The notes under the pieces are model-generated. The model searched no databases and was not told the DNA's origin. It saw nothing but the letters and a program-made list of their open reading frames with translations. Shown here piece by piece: positions 23,621-32,643 of a stretch of DNA of 64,000 bases. Source of the stretch: Pseudomaricurvus albidus (lineage in GTDB: Bacteria; Pseudomonadota; Gammaproteobacteria; Pseudomonadales; Cellvibrionaceae); NCBI RefSeq assembly GCF_018863235.1, contig NZ_JAHKRS010000002.1, forward strand, positions 186,001 through 250,000, given 5' to 3'. The position numbers and the translations under genes are program-made. Numbering within the stretch: the first letter of the stretch is position 1; every line of letters starts with the position of its first letter.

Positions 23621-24649
23621 TCAGCGTTGCTGCAACCGGGAAAAGTTATTGGTCGCTTGTTGTAAATTATCAGAATCTATAAATGCCAGGGCCTCCGTAT
23701 TGTTTTTTACATAGGCATCGAGGAATGCGGTGGTGGCACTGTTGAGCATTTTCAGTGCATCATATTGCGGCGGCTGTTCCCGCTCAGGACGACAGATCAG
23801 ATTACCCAGGTAATGGTCGGCTCCCTGGGTTATTAATGCATAGTTCTGGCCGGGTTGGGCGGTATCAAAAGACAGTTTGTGTGCCCGCCAATCGGGCCAG
23901 AACTGGGCATTGGCATCCCAGGTGCCGGTAGTCAGCATCATTGGCCCTTGCAGGTTGATCCAGCTGCCTTCATTAATGACATCGAACATTGGGCCGGGCG
24001 GTGAAATCGCAACCATCGCTTTGATGCGTTTGTCGGTAAAGTAGACATACTCTTCGGTATCGGGATTGAAGGTGCCGGCGCCCCCGAACTGTTGTGCGGT
24101 GAAGGCGCCAAACGAATGTCCGGTGGCGGCGATACGGCTGGTATCCATTTTCCCCGCAAGACCATCGACGCTGTCTTCAATCTGGGGCAGGTGGTCTAAC
24201 AGACTTGAAAAATCCCTTATCCGCTCTTCGATCAGACCAATCTGACCGTAACGTACACTGTTCCAGATCCCGTTTACCATGCCGCAACAATCCAGATGGT
24301 TGGGGGCCAGTACTACATACCCATGACTCACCCAGTGCTCAATAACCGGGTTGTATTTGTCTTTGGTGGACCAGTTGCCGTGGGAAAACAGCAAAATGGG
24401 AAAAGGGCCTTCGGCGTCCGGGTAAAAGATACTGAGGTCGAGTTCTCGGTCATCCAGCGATAAGTGTACGTTGGTTTGGGCTACAACGTTTAAGGATCCT
24501 GTCTCCGCTTTATACAGGCTGGCGAGTGCCTCTGGGCTGGCATTGAGGGGTGTGACTTCCGGTAAGGTGAGCTTATCACCGCTGCAGCCGCTGAGCCCAA
24601 AAATGACTGAGCACCACATAATCGCAGTTAACGTCGTAAGTCTGTGCAT
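23621..24649 (-). CDS. Lipoprotein alpha/beta hydrolase, dienelactone/PAF-acetylhydrolase type (342 aa)
   Basis: Envelope-anchored esterase. Signal and lipobox: MWCSVIFGLSGCSGDK (Cys at about residue 22). Core: FPILLFSHGNWSTKDKYNPV (oxyanion), HGYVVLAPNHLDCCGM, and nucleophile elbow AATGHSFGAFTAQQFGG (GHSFG). Near the end QGADHYLGNLICR supplies the His. Substrate unknown. It stands alone on the minus strand with 440 bp of empty sequence upstream. Confidence 0.85.
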   Translation of the reverse strand: MHRLTTLTAIMWCSVIFGLSGCSGDKLTLPEVTPLNASPEALASLYKAETGSLNVVAQTNVHLSLDDRELDLSIFYPDAEGPFPILLFSHGNWSTKDKYNPVIEHWVSHGYVVLAPNHLDCCGMVNGIWNSVRYGQIGLIEERIRDFSSLLDHLPQIEDSVDGLAGKMDTSRIAATGHSFGAFTAQQFGGAGTFNPDTEEYVYFTDKRIKAMVAISPPGPMFDVINEGSWINLQGPMMLTTGTWDANAQFWPDWRAHKLSFDTAQPGQNYALITQGADHYLGNLICRPEREQPPQYDALKMLNSATTAFLDAYVKNNTEALAFIDSDNLQQATNNFSRLQQR

Positions 24650-25089
24650 ATACTTTTTTCCTTGTCAGAGAAACACACAAGCCTTTTAGTGTCACTCTCG
24701 GGGCTGTGAATTCCAATGCTTATCGTATGTTTGTTGTTGATCCAAAAAAGCCTGCAGCTGTGACTGGCGGAGCTAAACGACGAAATCATGACTGTCATGA
24801 GCGGCCTGACTGCTAGCAGATGATGCAGGCCTTGTTCGCCAGTTTTGGGGACGATAAGAAGCAGCTAACAGCGCATGCTCAATAATAAAGCAGGGATGAC
24901 ATTGCCGGTTTGACTATCCGCAAAATCAACTACAGGAACTGGCTTTCAACAGGCCAGTCAGATGTATCAGACCGGACCGTCACCCCATCTAGATAATCAG
25001 CCTGATAGTCAAAAACAATCATCAACTGTCATCTGAATCATCTGTGGTTGCGTACAACCGGGCAATATTAATCCTTTGGGGAATTTTCG
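24650..25089. other. 440-bp intergenic region, nothing recognised
   Basis: Lies between divergent starts of the hydrolase and the MHYT gene. It holds only short interrupted reading frames and a small palindrome (ATGACTGTCAT, about 24787). No promoter element stands out clearly. It presumably carries both promoters. Confidence 0.4.
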
Positions 25090-26358
25090 ATGAAGGGAAC
25101 CTATGCTCTCGAGCTGGTATTTGCCTCCTATTGTGTCGCAGTAATCGCCGCTTTTACCGCTATCTACTTTGGTGCACGCGTGCGCTCTCTATCGGGCAGC
25201 ACCAAAACAGTCTGGTTTACTATTGGTGCGTTCTGTCTGGGCGCAGGCATTTGGTCAATGCACTTTGTTGGTATGAGTGCCTACCAAATGCCAATGGAAA
25301 TGGAGATGAGTTTTGACTTAAAGCTTACCGTGGCTTCATTGGTTATTGCTGTTTTAGCATCTGGCCTGGGACTTAAAGCGATTACCAGCGAAATGCTATC
25401 GGTGTCCCAGCTGATTATCTATGCGTTTATCATGGGCACTGGTGTCTTCACCATGCATTACACCGGCATGTTTGCAATGAAGATGGATCCTGCGATGCAG
25501 TATGACAACTTCCTTGTGTTTATATCTGGCGTTATCGCAGTGGTTGCCTGTGGTGCGGCGCTGTGGATCTGCAGAAATATTGACAAGGTCGATCAGGGAT
25601 ACAGTTTCTGGGTAAAACTGGTTGCCGCGTTAGTGATGGGGGTTGCGATTTGCGGTATGCACTATACCGGCATGGCTGCAGTAAGTTTCCCCATGGAATC
25701 CCAAATGGCTGCCAGCAATACATTGCGTGGTAACTGGATGGGAGCACCAACTGCTATAGCCTCTTCTATCTTTATTTTACTGCTGGTCTATATGGCGTTT
25801 CAGGACTTTCGTGAGCAGGAAAGAATCAAGAGAGAGAAGGAGGCCGCAGAACAAGCGGTTCTTCATGCCGCGTTTAATGACAAGATCACCAATCTGCCCA
25901 ACAGAGCTGCATTTGAAGACCAGCTATTAAAAGTCATCGGTAAAAATACGAGTTTTACCCTGCTCTATCTGGAACTGAGCAGCTACAGGGATATGAACAA
26001 ACTTTACGGCGAGGCACAGGCACAAGAACTTGCGAGTCGCTTCTCTGAAAAGCTCCGTGGAAATTTTGTGGAGGCGATCTATATCGCCCGTTATTCGACC
26101 ACGGGTTTCTTTGTGTTGCTCAATAGCGCAAATAAAAATGAAATTGCCCAACAGGTTAAGCAGTTTGCCAGTAAAAACAATCAGCCACTGAACATACAGG
26201 GGGAGTCATTCTGGCCAACCGTCAGCGTAGGTTTTAGCCACTATCCAAACTCCGGTACCAATACCCGCCTGCTGATTCGCCAGGCACAGGTCGTCAAAAC
26301 CAAATTTGCAGCCCAACCTGTTACACGTCTGATAAAAAATGAAGCCGCGGTGGCTTAG
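25090..26358 (+). CDS. MHYT-domain membrane sensor with degenerate GGDEF domain (422 aa)
   Basis: Seven-helix MHYT sensor (proposed to sense O2, CO or NO through copper) followed by a diguanylate cyclase-like domain. Three MHYT signatures: WSMHFVGMSAY, FTMHYTGMFAM and CGMHYTGMAAV. The GGDEF domain begins at about residue 260 (FNDKITNLPNRAAFEDQLLK, DxLTxLxNR-like). The active site that should read GGDEF is YSTTGFF, and the metal-binding Asp region is LELSSYRDMNKLYG. It therefore should not make c-di-GMP. No EAL domain follows. It may work as a receptor or by partner interaction. Confidence 0.88.
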   Translation: MKGTYALELVFASYCVAVIAAFTAIYFGARVRSLSGSTKTVWFTIGAFCLGAGIWSMHFVGMSAYQMPMEMEMSFDLKLTVASLVIAVLASGLGLKAITSEMLSVSQLIIYAFIMGTGVFTMHYTGMFAMKMDPAMQYDNFLVFISGVIAVVACGAALWICRNIDKVDQGYSFWVKLVAALVMGVAICGMHYTGMAAVSFPMESQMAASNTLRGNWMGAPTAIASSIFILLLVYMAFQDFREQERIKREKEAAEQAVLHAAFNDKITNLPNRAAFEDQLLKVIGKNTSFTLLYLELSSYRDMNKLYGEAQAQELASRFSEKLRGNFVEAIYIARYSTTGFFVLLNSANKNEIAQQVKQFASKNNQPLNIQGESFWPTVSVGFSHYPNSGTNTRLLIRQAQVVKTKFAAQPVTRLIKNEAAVA

Positions 26359-26451
26359 TTTTCATGGCAGGAATGGAAGCCGTTATTAAACCGGGGCAGC
26401 TCGAGCATATCGGTTGGGCTTTCATCTGCGGCAATTTCCGAATCTATTGAA

Positions 26452-26565
26452 ATGACCCAGGAGCTTAACTCTGGCCATATCGCTTTTCGAGATACCGATA
26501 AGGTTGAGAGTCGTTGGGGAAGGATCAAGCTTGATACAGTGGTTGATGCTCTCACGGCAAGCTGA
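26452..26565 (+). pseudogene. Possible gene remnant or very short ORF (37 aa)
   Basis: From ATG 26452 a frame reads MTQELNSGHIAFRDTDKVES, then RWGRIKLDTVVDALTAS and a stop. The same frame stays open back to a TAG at about 26355 without a start, with natural-looking codons. It may be the end of a lost gene. No family recognised. Confidence 0.3.
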
Positions 26566-26635
26566 GCAGGCTGGTTTACCGGTTAGCGTCTATATTTCTT
26601 TATTACAGAGACTCTTTCTTGCTGAGGAGTGAGTG

Positions 26636-27073
26636 GTGAATAACGTAATAATTAACTCTGCGCTAGCGACACTATTACTGATTGTGGTTTCGGCAGCCGT
26701 TGCAGAAGAAGCAATATCCGTTTCGCCGACAGATACGGCCATTGAGTGGGGGCCGTGTCCTGCCTTTTTTCCGGAGGGATGTGAAATCGCCGTATTGCAC
26801 GGTGATCCGGCAAAACCAAATGCAGATATTTTCTTTAAAATCCCAGGCGGCTATGAGTTTCCTGCGCACTGGCACACGTCGGCGGAAAGAATGACGCTGG
26901 TGTCAGGACAGCTGGATGTGACTTACATCGGGCAAGCAACAACCCACCTCAAGGAAGGCATGTATGCCTATGGTCCTGCCAAGGCTGTGCATGACGGTAA
27001 ATGCATCAGTCAGGAAGCCTGTGTTCTGGTGATTGCTTTTGAAGAACCTGTGGACGCATTTGAGCATCAATAA
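26636..27073 (+). CDS. Exported cupin-domain protein (145 aa)
   Basis: Periplasmic single-cupin protein. Signal peptide NSALATLLLIVVSAAVAEEA. Cupin motif 1: PGGYEFPAHWHTSAERMTLV (HWH..E), motif 2: YAYGPAKAVHDGKC. Four Cys (CPAFFPEGC, CISQEAC) may form disulfides. It resembles ChrR-type anti-sigma cupins and DUF4437-like proteins. Two in-frame GTG codons (26633, 26636) lie behind GAGGAGT; the second has the better spacing. Function unknown. Confidence 0.8.
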   Translation: MNNVIINSALATLLLIVVSAAVAEEAISVSPTDTAIEWGPCPAFFPEGCEIAVLHGDPAKPNADIFFKIPGGYEFPAHWHTSAERMTLVSGQLDVTYIGQATTHLKEGMYAYGPAKAVHDGKCISQEACVLVIAFEEPVDAFEHQ

Positions 27074-27089
27074 AGCGCTGCCTGACCTC

Positions 27090-27117
27090 CCTCACACGGG
27101 AAAATGTCCGTGTGAGG
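27090..27117. terminator. Hairpin between convergent cupin and nitroreductase genes
   Basis: CCTCACACGG-gaaaatgt-CCGTGTGAGG is a perfect 10-bp stem placed between two convergent genes. The T-tract is weak on both sides. Confidence 0.55.
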
Positions 27118-27146
27118 TTATGTCTGGGAAAGTAATCCGTTAGAGA

Positions 27147-27749
27147 CTAAAACCGGTTCTCGAACAACACTTCACTGACAGGCAATTGCCCACCCCGCCC
27201 ATTGGGCGCCTGGGCTGCTTTGCCCACGACAATCATCATCCCGATTAAATAGCCTTCGGGAAGGTTGATCAATTCCGCGACCTGCTCTGTATCAAACCCT
27301 ATCAATGGACCGCTGCCGTATCCCATGGCGGTGGCGGTTAACATAAGCGTTTGTGCGGCAATCCCACAGCTTCTGATGGCTTCGTCCCGTTGCAGTTGAG
27401 GTTTGCCCTGATAGAAATCGGTCAGCATGGGCACCAGAATTTCCCGGGCTTCTTTGGGGGCGTCGGCCCAGTAGCGTTCGGGGCGATCTTGCCAGGCGTT
27501 GATGTCGGCGCAGAGGACAATCAGTTCCGCTGCATCTTCCACCTGTTGCTGACTCCAGGCGGCCGCTTTCAGTTGCGTGCGCAGCGAGGGATCGGTGATG
27601 CGTAAAAAACGCCAGTGCTGAATATTGAAGGATGTGGGCGACAGCATGGTTGCACGGATGAGTCGCTCAAACTCTGCTTCCGGCATGGGCTCAGAGGCAT
27701 CGTAGTGTTTAACAGATCGGCGGGATTCTACGGCGGTAAACAGGTCCAT
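27147..27749 (-). CDS. Nitroreductase family oxidoreductase (200 aa)
   Basis: FMN-dependent NAD(P)H oxidoreductase. N-terminus MDLFTAVESRRSVKHYDASE carries the RRSVKxY flavin-binding motif. MLSPTSFNIQHWRFLRITD and the C-terminal LINLPEGYLIGMMIVVGKAA are typical of the family. The length is normal. Physiological substrate (nitroaromatic, quinone, other) unknown. It is convergent with the cupin gene. Confidence 0.9.
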   Translation of the reverse strand: MDLFTAVESRRSVKHYDASEPMPEAEFERLIRATMLSPTSFNIQHWRFLRITDPSLRTQLKAAAWSQQQVEDAAELIVLCADINAWQDRPERYWADAPKEAREILVPMLTDFYQGKPQLQRDEAIRSCGIAAQTLMLTATAMGYGSGPLIGFDTEQVAELINLPEGYLIGMMIVVGKAAQAPNGRGGQLPVSEVLFENRF

Positions 27750-27916
27750 AGCTTCTTGTCTCCTTTAGGTAAAGCTACTCACGCACTTGGCCGCCTGAAG
27801 TGGGCCGCCAGTGATTTCAATGAGGGAAAGTGTATCTGGTTTCTTATGAGTCGATAATATGGTCAAAAAGGAAATTACTGTTGATAAAAGGTAAACAATG
27901 CTTGTTTGGCCAGTCG

Positions 27917-28822
27917 TTAATTATCCCAATAGGGTTGATCCCCACCGAAGTATTCAATGGCAAAGTCGATAAAGGCCCGAACCTTGGCAGGCAAGTACTG
28001 GCGCTCGGGGAATACCGCGTAAATGATTTTGGCGGGCATTTGGTATTCCTCAAACAGGGTGATCAGGCGGCCGGCTTTAATATCCGGTCCGGCAATAAAG
28101 GTGGGCAGGCGGCCTATGCCTGCACCTTGTAACAGGGCTTCGCGCAGGGCTTCACTGTTGTTGACCTGGTAGTTGCCTTTGATGTCGATGGCCTGGGTGG
28201 TGCCATTTTTCATAAACGCCCACTCTTTCACGTCGTTGGAATGGGTAAAAATCAGACAGTTGTGATCTTTCAGGTGTTCCAGTTGCTCAGGCTTGCCGTG
28301 GGTTTTTAAATAGTCTGGCGATGCACACAGCACACTGTTTAGTGGCGCCAGCTTGCGGGCAATCAGGCTTGAGTTGGGCAGTTCTCCGGAGCGAATCGCA
28401 ATATCAAAGCCCTCGCCAATCAGGTCCAGCACCTTATCGTCCATCACCATATCGATGGTGATTTTGGGGTAGCGCTTGAGAAACACCGGTATCAGCGGCG
28501 CCAGGTGCAGGCGACCGAAGGACATGGGCGAGTTGATGCGCAAACGGCCCTGGGGTTCGCCCTGCAGCTGGGAAACGGCATCCTGCGCATTCTTGGCCGC
28601 TTCGTGAGCAATGCGTGCATGCTGGTAAAAGTGCTCGCCGGCTTCGGTCAGACTCAGTTGGCGGGTGGTGCGGTGTATCAATTTGACGCCCAGTTGCTCT
28701 TCCAGCTGGGTGACGCGCTTGCTGACTGCGGACTTTGATATCCCCAGCAGTCTCGCGGCGGGGGAAAAGCCTCCCGTCTCTATCACCGTTACAAACACCG
28801 GGATGGCCGCAAAATTCTCCAT
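27917..28822 (-). CDS. LysR-family transcriptional regulator (301 aa)
   Basis: CrgA/AaeR-like LysR protein. The HTH is in VIETGGFSPAARLLGISKSA, then VSKRVTQLEEQLGVKLIHRT. The effector domain includes SPMSFGRLHLAPLIPVFLKR and ends VRAFIDFAIEYFGGDQPYWD. It is divergent from an EamA-type exporter with a 104-bp gap, so it probably controls that exporter. Effector unknown. Confidence 0.92.
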   Translation of the reverse strand: MENFAAIPVFVTVIETGGFSPAARLLGISKSAVSKRVTQLEEQLGVKLIHRTTRQLSLTEAGEHFYQHARIAHEAAKNAQDAVSQLQGEPQGRLRINSPMSFGRLHLAPLIPVFLKRYPKITIDMVMDDKVLDLIGEGFDIAIRSGELPNSSLIARKLAPLNSVLCASPDYLKTHGKPEQLEHLKDHNCLIFTHSNDVKEWAFMKNGTTQAIDIKGNYQVNNSEALREALLQGAGIGRLPTFIAGPDIKAGRLITLFEEYQMPAKIIYAVFPERQYLPAKVRAFIDFAIEYFGGDQPYWDN

Positions 28823-28926
28823 AAGTCACCGTTTACTTATTCTCAACAGTATTTGTCCAATCGTCTGGATTATCAGTTTATCAGAAACAGCCTATGCTTC
28901 ACTTTCCCATTTGAGAGGCAAACACC

Positions 28927-29859
28927 ATGAGCGCATTCGTCGAGACAACCCGCCGTCTAGCCGTCACTTCAGCCAGGGCAGGGGGCAGCGCCTTGTGGTG
29001 GGTTCACGGTTTGATGGTCATGACCATCCTGTTTACCTCCAGCTCATTTCCGGTGGCGGAGTTGATCACCAGCGCCATGCCTGCCGATGTGATGATGCTG
29101 ATCCGGTTTGTCATGGCCGCCGGTCTGTTTGCACCGTTGGTGTTTTGCCGACACGGTTTCCATGTGCCACCCGTCAGGCGGTTACTGGGCTACGCCTTGT
29201 TAAGCATGCCATTGGCGACGTTTTTCTGGTGTATGTTCGAAGCCCTTAAAGACACAACGGCCATTAAAACCGGTGCGCTCTTTACCACCATACCGGCCAT
29301 GACCGCACTACTGGCATTACTGATCAATGGTGAGCGAACCACTGTGCGCAAAAGCCTGGGCTTGATGTTGGGTACTCTGGGTGCCGTCTGGATCGTATTC
29401 AAGGGCGAGCTGGCAATGGCTTTAGGGCTTGAATTGAATACCGGTGACTGGATTTTCTTTGCCGGAGCTGTCGCCCTGAGTGTCTACAACACGTTTATTC
29501 GGCGGGTGTATTCCGGCGAGCCGATGGAAGTCATGACCTTTTGGGTGATTCTGTTTGGCGCTGTGTGGATGTTTATGGTTTCTCTGCCAAGCTTGGCGCA
29601 GGTCAATTGGCAGCAGCCTGTCAGTGTCTACGGCGGTTTGTTTTACCTCGCCTTATTCACCACCCTGTTAAGTTTCTTTCTGCTGCAATTCGGCACGGTC
29701 AGAATAGGCCCTACCAAGGTCGCGTCCTACAGTTTCCTGACGCCGCTTTTTGTTTGGATATTGTCCCTGCTGTGGGGGTTGGCGGAATTTAACTGGCGTC
29801 TGATGCCGGGGTTGGTACTGGTGGTTGTAGCCATGGTGTGTATACAAAAAGAGCAATAG
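28927..29859 (+). CDS. DMT superfamily (EamA) transporter (310 aa)
   Basis: Ten-helix drug/metabolite exporter with two EamA repeats. First repeat: VMTILFTSSSFPVAELITSA through FKGELAMALG; second: DWIFFAGAVALSVYNTFIRR through LMPGLVLVVVAMVCIQKEQ. The N-terminal 20 residues are soluble. It is divergent from a LysR gene, the usual arrangement for amino acid or metabolite exporters controlled by their substrate. Confidence 0.9.
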   Translation: MSAFVETTRRLAVTSARAGGSALWWVHGLMVMTILFTSSSFPVAELITSAMPADVMMLIRFVMAAGLFAPLVFCRHGFHVPPVRRLLGYALLSMPLATFFWCMFEALKDTTAIKTGALFTTIPAMTALLALLINGERTTVRKSLGLMLGTLGAVWIVFKGELAMALGLELNTGDWIFFAGAVALSVYNTFIRRVYSGEPMEVMTFWVILFGAVWMFMVSLPSLAQVNWQQPVSVYGGLFYLALFTTLLSFFLLQFGTVRIGPTKVASYSFLTPLFVWILSLLWGLAEFNWRLMPGLVLVVVAMVCIQKEQ

Positions 29860-30202
29860 GCTTTTTAAAACACAGGAAGAGGCGTGTCGGTTTTGTGTGC
29901 GCTATCTCTCTGGCAGGTTAAACCCTTTCGGTGATATAAATCAGATGTTGATGTAAAACGTGAATCCTAGTCCTTGGGATCTTTCAACGGGAAAAGTAAC
30001 CATGCAACTAGCCCATTCATCCGCTCCGGTTATACAGCCTCGATAGAGACTGCCCGACGGCTATTTATAGTGACGCAGATTTTAATAATACAGCCAGGTG
30101 GTTGTTTTTATTTGACGTGGCGGTTTAAATAAATAGCTTAAAATACATTGCGTAGTCAGTAGTGAGAATCTCTGACGTCAGGCATTACAAGGGTAAAACT
30201 CT
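29860..30202. other. 343-bp intergenic region, nothing recognised
   Basis: Between the EamA transporter and a small gene. AT content rises toward the right end (30080-30150). Only a 14-codon ORF at about 30001. No clear terminator or RNA gene. Confidence 0.4.
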
Positions 30203-30454
30203 ATGAAGGTCTTAATCGCAATATCGATTGCTGTTTTCGCACTGCTTTTTTTTACACGCTATGATTTATATGAATCTGAAAGCAGCTTTAGCGACTCCTA
30301 TGTTGTTGTAGAAAAAGGGTTTTATCTTCGAGACAGCTGTATGGCCAAAGGTGAGCAGCTGGATAAACCGTACAAGTGTATTGGTCATAATGTCTGGGGC
30401 GAGTTTCGAAAAAAGAATCATGACTACAAGCAGGAGCGTGACATTCAATTCTAA
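30203..30454 (+). CDS. Small exported or membrane-anchored protein (83 aa)
   Basis: N-terminal hydrophobic segment VLIAISIAVFALLFFTRYDL followed by a hydrophilic part with two Cys (RDSCMAKGEQ and YKCIGHNVWGEF). ATG 30203 follows a GGGTAAAAC region without a strong ribosome-binding site. Unknown function; probably periplasmic and disulfide-bonded. Confidence 0.5.
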   Translation: MKVLIAISIAVFALLFFTRYDLYESESSFSDSYVVVEKGFYLRDSCMAKGEQLDKPYKCIGHNVWGEFRKKNHDYKQERDIQF

Positions 30455-30493
30455 ACGTTGATTCCCTGCCATGCTGGCTTGCCCGGTTGATGC

Positions 30494-30679
30494 CTATTGG
30501 ATTGTCATCTTTTCTACATAGTCCTCACACATTTCAATAAAAGCCTGCGCGGCGGGTGACCTCGACCGTGTCTGGTGTTCGATAACACTCAATTGGATCT
30601 TTAACTCCGGATAGTGTGCGTCCAGCTTACACCGCTTGCCTTCTTCCAGCGCTTCCGTGAAATAGGCTGCATTTGCTAG
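30494..30679 (-). pseudogene. C-terminal remnant of a LysR-family regulator
   Basis: The minus strand reads AAYFTEALEEGKRCKLDAHY, then PELKIQLSVIEHQTRSRSPA and AAQAFIEMCEDYVEKMTIQ with a TAG stop. This is the usual ending of LysR effector domains (RSRSPAAQAFIE...). About 60 codons survive; the N-terminal 240 are gone. The break coincides with the GGTGCA repeats at 30678-30702. Confidence 0.75.
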
Positions 30680-30702
30680 GTGCAGGTGCAGGTGCAGGTG
30701 CT
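30678..30702. repeat. GGTGCA microsatellite at a recombination junction
   Basis: Four direct copies of GGTGCA/GGTGCT join the LysR remnant and the truncated gene. Confidence 0.8.
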
Positions 30703-30993
30703 ATCACCCAAAGTGGTGATTTGAATCTAGAGGCAAATCCTATCTATACCGTCCTCAGTGGTCCGGTGGGTATTGGCGGGCTGGGATGGTTGTCCAAAGC
30801 TCGCGGTTTGGAAGCTGCGACACCGGCTGCATTGTCCGTCAAAGAGATTATGCATCCGGCCGAGCTGAACGGCTTTACAGTGCTGGATATCACACCTGGC
30901 AGCATCAAGGTGAATCTGGTGAGTTGTCCAAAAGGCTATGTGGCGCCGGAGTATCTGACGTTGACCAGCGCCAGTCAATTTGAGATCGGATAG
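30679..30993 (+). pseudogene. 5'-truncated gene, C-terminal part of a probable phosphoesterase
   Basis: The frame opens with Gly-Ala repeats encoded by GGTGCA and continues TQSGDLNLEANPIYTVLSG, GIGGLGWLSKARG, MHPAELNGFTVLDITPGSIK, then VNLVSCPKGYVAPEYLTLTS and a stop. The ending NGFTVLDITPGSIKVNL looks like the C-terminus of a metallophosphoesterase. No start codon with a ribosome-binding site is present. It abuts the LysR remnant head to head, so both were cut at the same junction. The family call is tentative. Confidence 0.5.
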
Positions 30994-31192
30994 AGAATAT
31001 CGTATTGATTCCGTTTATCTCGCGCTGAAGACCGTTGCGAGCCCCGATTGCTCAAGAGAAGCGGATGATATCACTGCGAAAGTTGATTAGACTGTGCGGG
31101 TAGGAATATTGTCCAGTTTCTTGAGTAATCGTTGTCTGCTGCGTTGATAGTTGCATTCTTGCCGGCAGTTGCTGAATGACGGAGGAGTGCCG

Positions 31193-32542
31193 GTGAATGC
31201 TGTTGTCGTTGCCGTAGGTCTTATGCTCGGTTTAAGCCTGATGAGAATCAATGTGGTTCTGTCACTGGTTCTGGGTGGCCTTGTGGGTGGCGTAGTCGGG
31301 GGGCTAACCCTGACGGAAAGCATCGAGATCTTCAATGGCGGCCTGGGCGGTGGTGCTACCGTGGCATTGAGCTACGCCCTGCTGGGAGCTTTCGCCGTAG
31401 CCATTGAACGGTCCGGTTTGCCGGATATACTGGCGGCCAAAGTCCATGCCCTGTTAGGGCGGCAAGCCAGTGACAAAGAGCAGAAACGCATCAAGTATCT
31501 GCTGTTGTTTGTTATTTTGCTGGTGTCGGTGTGTTCACAAAATCTGGTGCCGGTGCACATCGCCTTTATCCCGATGTTGATTCCACCCCTGTTGCACTTG
31601 TTTCACGAGCTCAAACTCGATCGGCGTTTGATCGCCTGTATCCTGACCTTTGGTTTGACCATGCCCTACATGATTTTGCCCATTGGTTTCGGGGGTATCT
31701 TTATGAATGAGATTCTGCTGACCCAGTTGCAGACCAATGGTCTGGCTGATATCGACAGCGGCATGATACCGGTGGCTATGGCGATCCCGGTGGCAGGCAT
31801 GTTGCTGGGTTTGCTGGTCGCGGTGTTCTACTCCTACCGCACGCCTCGCGAATACACCCTGGAGGCGCTGGACGATCCGGGACATCCCTTGGATGAAAGT
31901 GTCGTGACCGAGGCGCCAACCACCGTGACGGGCAAAACCTGGGTGCCGGTGTTGGCCATTGGATTGGCTTTTGGTGTACAGCTTGCCACCAAATCCATCG
32001 TCGCCGGCGCTCTGGTAGGCTATTTGGTTTTTTTGCTGGGCGGTGTATTCAGTTTGCGCGATTCCAACGATGTGGTGATCAATGGCATGAAGCTGATGGC
32101 CCAGATTGGTTTTGTGATGATTGCTGCTTCGGGCTTTTCCGAAGTCATCAAAGCCACCGGGGATATTACAACCCTTGTCGACACCTCATCCGACTGGATT
32201 GGCAGCAATCAGGCGCTGGCCGCCTTTGCCATGCTGGGTATCGGTCTGTTGATTACCATGGGAATTGGATCTTCGTTTTCCACGATACCGATTATTGCCG
32301 CAGTCTATGTGCCTTTGGCATTGCAGCTGGGATTCAGCCCGCTGGCGATTATTGCCCTGGTGGGAACCGCGGGTGCTTTGGGGGATGCAGGATCACCGGC
32401 TTCCGATTCCACGCTGGGGCCGACCATGGGGCTTAATGCCGATGGCCAGCACGATCACATTTGGGATTCTGTGGTGCCTACCTTTATGCACTACAACATT
32501 CCATTGGTTGCATTTGGTTGGCTGGCGGCGATGACCTTCTAG
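31193..32542 (+). CDS. Na+/H+ antiporter family protein (449 aa)
   Basis: Inner membrane ion or solute antiporter of the NhaC/YuiF-like group with 11-12 helices. Typical segments are INVVLSLVLGGLVGGVVGGL, GGLGGGATVALSYALLGAFA, PVHIAFIPMLIPPLLHLFHE and GTAGALGDAGSPASDSTLGP. Start GTG 31193 sits 5 bases after GGAGGAG; a GTG at 31187 lies inside that ribosome-binding site. Ion specificity cannot be read from sequence. murI follows 101 bp downstream on the same strand. Confidence 0.87.
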   Translation: MNAVVVAVGLMLGLSLMRINVVLSLVLGGLVGGVVGGLTLTESIEIFNGGLGGGATVALSYALLGAFAVAIERSGLPDILAAKVHALLGRQASDKEQKRIKYLLLFVILLVSVCSQNLVPVHIAFIPMLIPPLLHLFHELKLDRRLIACILTFGLTMPYMILPIGFGGIFMNEILLTQLQTNGLADIDSGMIPVAMAIPVAGMLLGLLVAVFYSYRTPREYTLEALDDPGHPLDESVVTEAPTTVTGKTWVPVLAIGLAFGVQLATKSIVAGALVGYLVFLLGGVFSLRDSNDVVINGMKLMAQIGFVMIAASGFSEVIKATGDITTLVDTSSDWIGSNQALAAFAMLGIGLLITMGIGSSFSTIPIIAAVYVPLALQLGFSPLAIIALVGTAGALGDAGSPASDSTLGPTMGLNADGQHDHIWDSVVPTFMHYNIPLVAFGWLAAMTF

Positions 32543-32643
32543 AGTTAGGCCGGCATTAGTCGGTGCGTTTAACCTCATGGGCGTTGATTTCAGGCTCTGG
32601 CCTGTCACCAAACAGAATCAACAAGATAAAAACACCTAGCAAT

